In this document: positions 1-4,962 of the stretch, piece after piece
Layout of the letters: each line of letters starts with the position of its first letter
Position numbering within the stretch: position 1 is the first letter of the stretch
Source: Syntrophaceae bacterium UBA1062
Lineage (GTDB): Bacteria; Desulfobacterota; Desulfomonilia; UBA1062
Assembly: GCA_002316295.1 (NCBI GenBank)
Contig: DCDF01000127.1
Span: 1-6,300 of the forward strand
Direction of reading: 5' to 3'
Length of the DNA: 6,300 nucleotides
Program-made: the position numbers and the translations under genes
The notes under the pieces: model-generated
Told to the model about the DNA's origin: nothing
What the model saw: only the letters and a program-made list of their open reading frames with translations
The model's database searches: none

Positions 1-237
1 ATCTCATGATTCGGCGCTTACACAGAAATGCTTTTGCGGACAGAAACAAACCGCGTCAAACCCACTTGCATAATCCGGACTAACGCGCTATGGAAAAGGC
101 TGGAGCGGGGAGATTCATTGATCTGATGGGAGGAAGCTGGATACGTTAAAAACCATGGGGAAGGCCGCGGAGACCCGCACAGGCCTCCAGCCTGCAGAAC
201 ATACAGGAGAACCCATAACAGAGCAGGGCAACAGCAC

Positions 238-1704
238 ATGAGTCAATTTTTTGGAATGCTAGAGGGCTTTCGAGTCCAGGACTTCTTCGACATCCTCATC
301 ATATCCACCCTTATCTATGTCATCCTCATCTGGTTCAAGAATACGGCTTCGCGTTTCGTTTTCGCCGGGATAAGCCTGCTGGGCGTTGTTTACATTCTTG
401 CCCGTGTCTTTCACCTCTACCTTACCTCGCTGGTGCTCCAGGGATTTTTCACCATCCTGCTCATCGCACTGGTGGTCATATTTCAGGAAGATATCAGAAG
501 GTTCTTCGAGCGCCTCGCAACCTGGGGCACTCTCCGGAAATCACGCAAGGAAAACAAGGCTCGGAAGTTTCCGGTAGATGTGGATGTCATTATTGAAAGT
601 GTTGCGGAATTCGCGACAAAAAAGGTCGGGGCCATTATCGTCCTGCAGGGCAGAGATCCTCTGGAACGGCACCTCAAGGGCGGCTATGATCTTGATGGAA
701 CGATCACCCAGCCTCTTTTGGCGAGCATTTTCGATCCGCATTCCATCGGGCATGACGGGGCGGTGGTCATCCAGGGCAACCGGGTCATAAAATTCGGATG
801 CCATCTGCCGCTTTCTCACGACGCTGATAAATTCGGGAAGTACGGGCTCCGCCACACCGCGGCTCTGGGCCTCTCCGAACGGTGCGACGCCCTGTGCATC
901 GTGGTATCGGAAGAGAGGGGGACCATCTCCGTCGTCCAGGACGGAAAGATGATGGTATCGCGCAAACCATCAGACTTGAGCCTGATCATCAAGACCTTTT
1001 ACGAGAGGGAAGAGCTGAGCGGCAACACCACGCCCAACTCCCACTGGGTGAGAAGAAACACCCTGGAGAAAGCGGTGGCCGTCATGCTCGCCCTCGGGCT
1101 CTGGTTCGCGTTCGGCTATCAGAAAGAGTCTATACAGAGGGACTTCGTGGTCCCCATCGAGTACCGGAAGATTTCCCAGGAATGGGAGGTCGAGGAAAAT
1201 CGTCACAAGGAGGTTACGGTTACGCTCATGGGGCCGATACAGGCCTTTAATCTTCTCGATCCTTCCACGCTCAAGATCTCTGTCGATCTGTCGAACCTGG
1301 TGGAAGGCAAACAGGAGATTCCCCTGGTAAGGGACATGGTCAGGATTCCCTCGAATCTTTCCCTGATGAGGATCAATCCTGACAGGATCAGGATATCCGC
1401 TTACCGCCTCTACACATATAACGCTCCCGTTCACGTCAATACCATCGGATCGCTGCGGAAAGGATATTCTCTCAAGCGGATAAGTTCGGTCCCCGAAACC
1501 ATCTCCGTGCTGGCTCCAAACAGTGCGATCCGGAGAAAGGTCGCTATTCAGACCGAGACAGTGGACCTTTCACAGATCCAGGAAACAACCTCACTCGACA
1601 TGAGGGTCGTTCTTCCCCAGGACGTGCGGTTCAAGACAGGGCAGATGCCTTGGGTGAAGGTGATGGTGGAAGTCGAAAAGAACGACGGCGAGAAAGAAAC
1701 CTGA
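238..1704 (+). CDS. Membrane diadenylate cyclase (CdaA/DacA type) fused to a YbbR/CdaR-like region
   Basis: Predicted to condense two ATP into the second messenger c-di-AMP at the inner membrane. The 488 residues contain three hydrophobic helices (about 17-33, 39-58, 64-83) and a DisA_N-type cyclase domain (about 110-260) with the DGA motif at 173-175 in GHDGAVVIQ, RHTAALGLSE at 205-214 and VVSEE at 222-226. A fourth hydrophobic segment follows (277-292), then two YbbR-like repeats (about 299-390 and 395-480), expected outside the membrane. The usual CdaA is about 270 residues, with CdaR encoded separately; here both are one reading frame. The usual RHR is RHT (Thr207), codon ACC. ATG 238 is the first start codon after an in-frame stop at 124-126, but its Shine-Dalgarno is weak (AGGG at 225-228); Met7 is an alternative. 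Bases 1-237 hold no recognisable gene or convincing promoter. The family call is firm; retained activity is inferred. Confidence 0.93.
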   Translation: MSQFFGMLEGFRVQDFFDILIISTLIYVILIWFKNTASRFVFAGISLLGVVYILARVFHLYLTSLVLQGFFTILLIALVVIFQEDIRRFFERLATWGTLRKSRKENKARKFPVDVDVIIESVAEFATKKVGAIIVLQGRDPLERHLKGGYDLDGTITQPLLASIFDPHSIGHDGAVVIQGNRVIKFGCHLPLSHDADKFGKYGLRHTAALGLSERCDALCIVVSEERGTISVVQDGKMMVSRKPSDLSLIIKTFYEREELSGNTTPNSHWVRRNTLEKAVAVMLALGLWFAFGYQKESIQRDFVVPIEYRKISQEWEVEENRHKEVTVTLMGPIQAFNLLDPSTLKISVDLSNLVEGKQEIPLVRDMVRIPSNLSLMRINPDRIRISAYRLYTYNAPVHVNTIGSLRKGYSLKRISSVPETISVLAPNSAIRRKVAIQTETVDLSQIQETTSLDMRVVLPQDVRFKTGQMPWVKVMVEVEKNDGEKET

Positions 1705-1771
1705 TCCGGAAGCATCTGCTTTCTATGGACAATCAGTTGAAGTTGCGGCCGGGAATGATGCGTTTACTTCA

Positions 1772-1818
1772 CTGCCGGGCCGTTGCGTCCCGAAGGAGCC
1801 GCAACTCATCCCCGGCAG
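1772..1818. repeat. Imperfect 47-base palindrome between convergent genes
   Basis: CTGCCGGG (1772-1779) is perfectly complementary to CCCGGCAG (1811-1818). Inside it GTTGCG (1782-1787) pairs with CGCAAC (1800-1805), and TCC/GGA (1788-1790/1795-1797) can close a CGAA loop. GTTGCG occurs again at 1743-1748 and CGCAAC at 1830-1835. It lies 68 bases after the cyclase stop, facing the end of the gene at 1903-2160. There is no T-run on either side, so it is not a standard intrinsic terminator. It could be a REP-like element, an RNA-stabilising 3' stem or a Rho-dependent end. The function is unknown. Confidence 0.55.
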
Positions 1819-1902
1819 CATCAGGATCGCCGCAACGAGAAATGTTATCCGTCTGTTGTCCCTCGGAGCAGGCTCTAGGCGGTGCGAGGCGGGCAGGCTT
1901 TT

Positions 1903-2160
1903 TCAGCTGATAAGATAGACGCTGTCGCCGACCCTGACCTTGTCTTTCACTTTGATGCCGATGAGATCCCCCGCATGGGCCTCGGTCACGTTTTTCTGGT
2001 CGATCTGCATGGAGTCGATCGTTTCCTGAAATCCGGTGGTAGCGCCTTCGATCGAGATCATATCGCCCACTTTCAGAGTATCACTCAACGATATGCCGGC
2101 CACGCTGATCTTGCTGAAATAGTGGGTAACCTTCCCGATCAACTTTTTTTCTTCGGCCAT
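1903..2160 (-). CDS. Stand-alone EF-Tu domain 2-like beta-barrel protein (translation elongation factor-like)
   Basis: An 85-residue protein that is essentially one beta-barrel of the kind found as domain 2 of translational GTPases. The pattern is GKVTHYFSKISVAGI (9-23), then LKVGDMISIEG (29-39), a middle strand ending in SMQID (50-54), and AGDLIGIKV (63-71) before a closing VRVGDSVYLI (75-84). There is no GTPase domain (no P-loop or NKxD), so it cannot act as an elongation factor itself. Small proteins like this are usually annotated 'translation elongation factor-like', and a similar barrel closes U32-family peptidases/RNA-modification proteins; the role is unknown. ATG 2160 has an AGGAGGG Shine-Dalgarno (2167-2173) six bases upstream. 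It appears to be a single-gene unit with its own promoter, downstream of the Nudix gene's probable terminator. Confidence 0.8.
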   Translation of the reverse strand: MAEEKKLIGKVTHYFSKISVAGISLSDTLKVGDMISIEGATTGFQETIDSMQIDQKNVTEAHAGDLIGIKVKDKVRVGDSVYLIS

Positions 2161-2191
2161 AGGTGTCCCTCCTATATAGCTGATATGTGCT

Positions 2192-2221
2192 ATTATACGA
2201 GCTTACGGCATTGATCTACAA
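2192..2221 (-). promoter_or_regulatory. Sigma70-type promoter for the EF-Tu domain 2-like gene
   Basis: Read on the minus strand, a perfect TATAAT -10 box (2192-2197) is preceded after 18 bases by TTGTAG (2216-2221), a poor -35 with only the TTG conserved. The start would fall near 2185, leaving a leader of about 25 bases that contains the AGGAGGG site. The strong -10 and the position between the Nudix terminator and the start codon support it. Confidence 0.55.
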
Positions 2222-2225
2222 GGGG

Positions 2226-2246
2226 AAAAACGACGAATAGCCGTTT
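2226..2246 (-). terminator. Probable short intrinsic terminator of the Nudix gene
   Basis: On the minus strand AAACGGC (2240-2246) pairs with GTCGTTT (2228-2234), including one G-T wobble, around the loop TATTC, and the T-run covers 2226-2230. It sits about 60 bases past the Nudix stop and immediately before the next gene's promoter, which is where a terminator is expected. The stem is short and part of the T-run lies within it, so efficiency is doubtful. Confidence 0.45.
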
Positions 2247-2305
2247 GAGCCCTCCATGTCCGGCATTGGGACGGTTCTGCGGTGAAAGGGGGCTGAGGAT
2301 CGAAA

Positions 2306-2860
2306 TCAGGGTTTCGACAGGGCCTCGAAGATCATGAGATGAGCAAAGGCCGCCACCACGAGGCCGTGGGTGATCGCATGCGTACTGATCATCCGGCACA
2401 CGTCGTCTTTATCCACAAGCTCCACGACGATATCCTCGGTGGGGTCGAGACTCTGTGCTGAAGAAGGTACTGCATTGCGGGCAAGATAGGTGAAGCACCG
2501 GTTGCTCTGAATGGCCGGGTTGGGCTGCACTGTACCGATGTGGACGATGTCGTCGCTGTGGTAGCCGGTCTCTTCGATCATCTCCCTCAGCGCGGCCTCT
2601 CCTGGATCCAAATCTTCCTCGGAGATGAGCCCTCCCGGGATTTCGAGCGTCTCCCGCCTTGCGCCCAGACGGTACTGCCGGATCATGACAACTTTTCCCT
2701 CCGGGGTAAGGGGAATGATGTTCACCCAGTCGCCGAAGTCGAATACGGTGAAATCGCGGACAATGTCATTGGGGAGAAAATGATAGGTGTCTTCCCTGAT
2801 CCGTACGATGCGGTTCTGGTATACGGTTTTTGAATCGAGAAAAACCCACTGTCGCTTCAC
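2306..2860 (-). CDS. Nudix hydrolase, ADP-ribose pyrophosphatase-like
   Basis: Likely cleaves a nucleoside diphosphate linked to another group (ADP-ribose or a nucleotide sugar) with Mg2+ in the cytoplasm. With the GTG start at 2860 it is 184 residues. It shows RQYR (61-64), EIPGGLI (73-79) and the Nudix helix REMIEETGY (92-100), with metal ligands Glu96 and Glu97. The spacing between the GG and REM parts is one residue longer than the classic Gx5Ex7REUxEExGU box, a variation I believe occurs in ADP-ribose-type Nudix proteins. Downstream, NPAIQSNR (114-121) resembles the substrate-side loop of this group. The GTG has GAGG (2867-2870) six bases upstream. An ATG at 2947 would add 29 residues unlike the family and lacks a Shine-Dalgarno. 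A weak TTGCTT/AATAAT-like promoter may lie around 2897-2927. The substrate cannot be told from sequence. Confidence 0.88.
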   Translation of the reverse strand: MKRQWVFLDSKTVYQNRIVRIREDTYHFLPNDIVRDFTVFDFGDWVNIIPLTPEGKVVMIRQYRLGARRETLEIPGGLISEEDLDPGEAALREMIEETGYHSDDIVHIGTVQPNPAIQSNRCFTYLARNAVPSSAQSLDPTEDIVVELVDKDDVCRMISTHAITHGLVVAAFAHLMIFEALSKP

Positions 2861-2986
2861 CGGCCACCTCAAGGGGGGATTTTTTGATATGCCGCATATT
2901 ATTACTCTGGGGTGGCTGTGAAGCAAGGGGTTATTTCGCCGTCTCATGTGCCGGAGGAAAACCGGTTTTTTGCGATGTCATGGCGG

Positions 2987-3016
2987 TTGCCAATGCGTGT
3001 CTGTATGTGATACATT
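2987..3016 (+). promoter_or_regulatory. Possible sigma70-type promoter for the small zinc-ribbon gene
   Basis: TTGCCA (2987-2992, five of six consensus bases) is followed after 18 bases by TACATT (3011-3016), which carries an extended TGA just before it (TGATACATT). Transcription would start near 3023, giving a leader of little more than ten bases. It is the best match in the divergent region between this gene and the Nudix gene, but the leader is unusually short. Confidence 0.35.
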
Positions 3017-3035
3017 TCAATAAGCGGGGAAAATG

Positions 3036-3260
3036 ATGAAGTGCAAATACCTGGATGAAAAATGCTATGAATTCCACGAAGCAGATACCGCCCACAAGTG
3101 CTTTCTGTGCAGCGAAAATTCGAGGCGGCTGTTCGTTGTCCGGCAGGTCGCCAGCATGAAGATGGTTCATATGTGCGGAGAGTGCATGGTGAATAACTCC
3201 TCTGAGTATCTTCTCGACAACACCCGCCCCTGGGAAGGCGACAAGGGCGACAGCCGATGA
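3036..3260 (+). CDS. Small CxxC zinc-ribbon-like protein of unknown function
   Basis: A 74-residue cytoplasmic protein with no signal peptide or membrane segment. It has two cysteine knuckles, CFLC (22-25) and CGEC (47-50), 21 residues apart, the layout of a treble-clef or zinc-ribbon site that binds one zinc ion. Two more cysteines (3 and 10) precede them. Between the knuckles is a basic, beta-prone stretch (RRLFVVRQV). I do not recognise the family; metal binding is inferred from the cysteine pattern only. Two ATGs stand in tandem: 3036 is preferred because GGGGA (3026-3030) is five bases upstream, against two bases for 3033. It is transcribed divergently from the Nudix gene and converges on the hybrid kinase gene with only seven bases between stop codons. 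Confidence 0.65.
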   Translation: MKCKYLDEKCYEFHEADTAHKCFLCSENSRRLFVVRQVASMKMVHMCGECMVNNSSEYLLDNTRPWEGDKGDSR

Positions 3261-3267
3261 TATCCGC

Positions 3268-4377
3268 CTACAGATCGTAGACCCGCGGGAACTTCATGGT
3301 GAAGGTCGTTCCTTCTCCTTCCTTCGATGCCGCCTCGATTGTGGCGTTGTGCGCATCCATGATTTTTTTGCTGAAGGTGAGCCCCAACCCTGAGCCTTTC
3401 TGGCGCTCCTGCTTGCCGTGAACCCGGAAGAACGGCTCGAAAATAAACGGAAGCTTGTCCTGCGGAATGCCCTGGCCGGAGTCGGACACGCTCACGTAGA
3501 CATAGTAGTCGTCACAATCAGAGCAGACGGTGATTGTGCCGCCGGGCGGGGTGTACTTTGTCGCATTTCCGATGATGTTGCTGAAGACCCTCAGCAGGCT
3601 CTCCTGATCGCCCATAATGACCGGCAGGTTGTCTTTGAGTCTGGACTCGAGAAAGATCTCTCGCCTCTGGCACAACGGATTCATTTCCTCCAGGCTTCTC
3701 ATGATGAGCTCTGTCAGGTTGAGCGTGACCTTGGCCTCGGAAAAGGTCCCGTTTTCGATGCGGGAAATGTCGAGCCAGTGCTCGATAAGGTCCTGAAGGT
3801 TCTGTATGCGCTTTTCGCACCGGTGAATGATCTGCATGGCATCCGGTTTCAGCGAGCCTTCGGAGATCAGCTTCAGGGACTCGATATACTGCTGGATGGT
3901 CACCAGAGGTGATCGCATCTCGTGCGAGACAAAGGTGATGAAGTTCCTCTCCATGCGTGCCTTTTCCTCACGGAGACGCTCCGCCTCCACCTTGAGCAGC
4001 CTGTGCTCTATACCCCGCTTGGTGACCGCCCTGAGCTGATCCGGGGTGAATGGCTTGGGAAGATAGTCGTATGCACCCTTTTTCATGGCCTCCACCGCCG
4101 AGACAATGGATGCATATCCGGTGATCACGATCAGGACTATGTCGGGCATTTCCCGGGAAATGATCTCGATAATGTCCATGCCCGAGCAGTTGGGCATCTT
4201 GAGGTCGACAAAGACGACCCCGGGTTTGAGATCCCTGGCGAGCTTGATGCCCGCCAGCCCGTCGGAAGACGTTGTCACCGGGTATCCGGACTTCTCGAGG
4301 GCCTGCTTGCAACCATCAAGGATCGATTCCTCATCATCGATGATGAGGATATGAGTGCTGACACCGGGGTCGATCAC
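3268..4377 (-). CDS. Soluble hybrid: receiver domain plus histidine kinase
   Basis: A 369-residue cytoplasmic signalling protein without membrane segments. The N-terminal receiver (about 8-122) has the acidic pocket Asp14, Asp15 and Glu16, phospho-acceptor Asp58 (FVDLKMP), Thr86 (ITG) and Lys108 (KPF). A charged, probably coiled-coil linker (about 122-147) leads to a HisKA helix with His152 in SHEMRSPL. The HATPase_c domain has an N-box (NIIGNATKYTPPGG, 267-280), G1 (DSGQGI, 299-304), F-box (FIFEPFF, 311-317) and G2 (GSGLGL, 328-333). All key residues are present. With the receiver in front of the kinase, it probably answers to another kinase or to receiver dimerisation rather than sensing directly. 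The GTG start has GAGGGAG (4384-4390) six bases upstream, inside the end of the preceding gene, and only three bases separate the two, so they are almost surely co-transcribed. Confidence 0.93.
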   Translation of the reverse strand: MIDPGVSTHILIIDDEESILDGCKQALEKSGYPVTTSSDGLAGIKLARDLKPGVVFVDLKMPNCSGMDIIEIISREMPDIVLIVITGYASIVSAVEAMKKGAYDYLPKPFTPDQLRAVTKRGIEHRLLKVEAERLREEKARMERNFITFVSHEMRSPLVTIQQYIESLKLISEGSLKPDAMQIIHRCEKRIQNLQDLIEHWLDISRIENGTFSEAKVTLNLTELIMRSLEEMNPLCQRREIFLESRLKDNLPVIMGDQESLLRVFSNIIGNATKYTPPGGTITVCSDCDDYYVYVSVSDSGQGIPQDKLPFIFEPFFRVHGKQERQKGSGLGLTFSKKIMDAHNATIEAASKEGEGTTFTMKFPRVYDL

Positions 4378-4380
4378 CGG

Positions 4381-4770
4381 CTACTCCCTCAGCAGCATCC
4401 CCACATTCTTGAGCAGATCGTCCGCCTTGATGGGCTTGTGGAGGACCAGGTCGACGGTGGGAAGATCCTCGGGAGGCTCAAAGGACTGATACGGCCCCTG
4501 AAGATCCACGGCGCTGAGCATGATGAGCGGGATTTGCTTTCCGGAATCGGAGGTCCTGAGCTTGGATACGACGTTGAATCCCTCGCTCCAGGTCTCCATC
4601 ATCATGTCGATAATGGCAAGGTTGGGATTCACGGACTTCGCCATTTCGACTCCGCTCCTGCCGTCTTCGGCCAGGAAAACTTCATACCCTCCTTTCTCAA
4701 GGATGAGCTTGGTCGCCATCAAGAAGTCTTTGTCGTCGTCGATGAGCAATATCTTTTTCTTCGTATCCAT
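4381..4770 (-). CDS. Single-domain response regulator (receiver only)
   Basis: A 129-residue receiver with no output domain. It has acidic residues Asp11-13 (LIDDD), phospho-acceptor Asp55 (IIDMMME), Ser86 (LSA) in the Thr/Ser switch position and Lys112 in HKP, so it should be phosphorylated. The loop before the conserved Lys is long (about 89-108, with QSFEPPEDLP), and the segment after the acceptor is unusual (METWSEGF), unlike CheY. It probably acts as a phosphate shuttle or sink, or by protein contact. ATG 4770 is chosen because AAGGAGG (4779-4785) is eight bases upstream; the in-frame GTG at 4776 would be only two bases from it. It is first of a two-gene unit with the hybrid kinase, under the sigma54 promoter at 4804-4821. 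Confidence 0.92.
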   Translation of the reverse strand: MDTKKKILLIDDDKDFLMATKLILEKGGYEVFLAEDGRSGVEMAKSVNPNLAIIDMMMETWSEGFNVVSKLRTSDSGKQIPLIMLSAVDLQGPYQSFEPPEDLPTVDLVLHKPIKADDLLKNVGMLLRE

Positions 4771-4778
4771 CGCCACTA

Positions 4779-4785
4779 CCTCCTT
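4779..4785 (-). promoter_or_regulatory. Strong ribosome binding site that fixes the start of the single-domain regulator
   Basis: AAGGAGG on the minus strand lies eight bases before ATG 4770 but only two before the in-frame GTG at 4776. It therefore argues for the shorter, 129-residue product. Confidence 0.8.
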
Positions 4786-4803
4786 GTTTGATCTGGCTGA
4801 GGG

Positions 4804-4821
4804 AAAGCAAGGTCAATGCCA
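4804..4821 (-). promoter_or_regulatory. Sigma54 (-24/-12) promoter for the regulator and hybrid kinase genes
   Basis: The minus strand reads TGGCATTGACCTTGCTTT. It has the invariant GG (4820-4819) and GC (4808-4807) exactly ten bases apart, and matches the consensus TGGCAC-N5-TTGCW closely; the one weak point is T in place of the C after TGGCA. Transcription should start near 4795, giving a leader of about 25 bases with AAGGAGG correctly placed before ATG 4770. The gene upstream encodes a sigma54 activator, so its likely regulator is encoded next door. Confidence 0.85.
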
Positions 4822-4826
4822 CTATG

Positions 4827-4839
4827 CAACTCCTTGATA
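4827..4839 (-). promoter_or_regulatory. Likely IHF binding site beside the sigma54 promoter
   Basis: The minus strand reads TATCAAGGAGTTG, a match at every specified position of the IHF consensus WATCAANNNNTTR. An A/T-rich stretch (4835-4855) lies on the side where IHF sites usually have one. It covers about -32 to -44, just upstream of the -24 box, where a bend could bring a remote activator to the polymerase. Sigma54 promoters often use IHF, though usually with the site somewhat further upstream. Confidence 0.5.
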
Positions 4840-4852
4840 AAATGAGTGATAA

Positions 4853-4867
4853 ATGCGGACTTTGCAT
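4853..4867. promoter_or_regulatory. Possible activator or repressor half-site palindrome
   Basis: ATGC (4853-4856) and GCAT (4864-4867) form a palindrome with a 7-base centre. The outer TTGCAT (4862-4867) is also inverted relative to ATGCAA (4824-4829). It lies around -58 to -72 of the sigma54 promoter. Palindromes with TGC/GCA arms are common for NtrC-family binding sites, but this spacing is not the standard NtrC one, so the assignment is tentative. Confidence 0.22.
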
Positions 4868-4888
4868 GACTTCTCCCTGCCCGAGGGG

Positions 4889-4906
4889 AAAAACACCCCG
4901 CCGGTG
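4889..4906 (-). terminator. Weak candidate terminator after the sigma54 activator gene
   Basis: On the minus strand CACC (4903-4906) and GGTG (4894-4897) pair around the loop GGCGG, followed by five Ts (4889-4893). It lies about 57 bases past the activator's stop and ahead of the sigma54 promoter. The stem is only four base pairs, so read-through into the regulator genes is quite possible. Confidence 0.3.
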
Positions 4907-4962
4907 AGGAAGATAACCCCATGAGGCACGGCGAATTTCAAGGCTTCCGATGGGAGAAAAGG

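Noticed and set aside
66..147. Promoter-like pairs TTGCAT/TATGGA (66-94) and TTGATC/TACGTT (118-147) before the cyclase gene
   Set aside because: The -10 boxes match only about half of the consensus; not good enough to list as promoters.
18..239. Minus-strand 73-residue frame starting MCCCPALLWVLL, looking like a lipoprotein leader
   Set aside because: No ribosome site upstream, no recognisable mature part, and it begins across the start of the cyclase gene; probably chance.
970..1434. 154-residue minus-strand frame inside the cyclase/YbbR gene
   Set aside because: Covers the fourth membrane helix and YbbR repeat on the other strand and resembles no known protein.
1782..1835. GTTGCG/CGCAAC arms as an integron attC-like site
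   Set aside because: The bases after GTT do not fit the attC core pattern (GTTRRRY) and there is no cassette or integrase nearby.
1868..1899. GCAGGCT repeated at 1868-1874 and 1893-1899, followed by TTTTT
   Set aside because: The copies are direct, not inverted, so no terminator stem forms; too short to call a repeat family.
1650..1910. 86-residue plus-strand frame overlapping the end of the cyclase gene
   Set aside because: Arg/Ser-rich, crosses the palindrome, no ribosome site and no family resemblance.
1882..2214. 110-residue plus-strand frame over the EF-Tu domain 2-like gene
   Set aside because: The opposite strand has a clear domain, ribosome site and promoter; this frame has none.
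3922..4791. 289-residue plus-strand frame opposite the regulator and hybrid kinase genes
   Set aside because: It is antisense to two well-supported signalling genes and spans their junction and upstream region; composition-driven open frame with no family motif.
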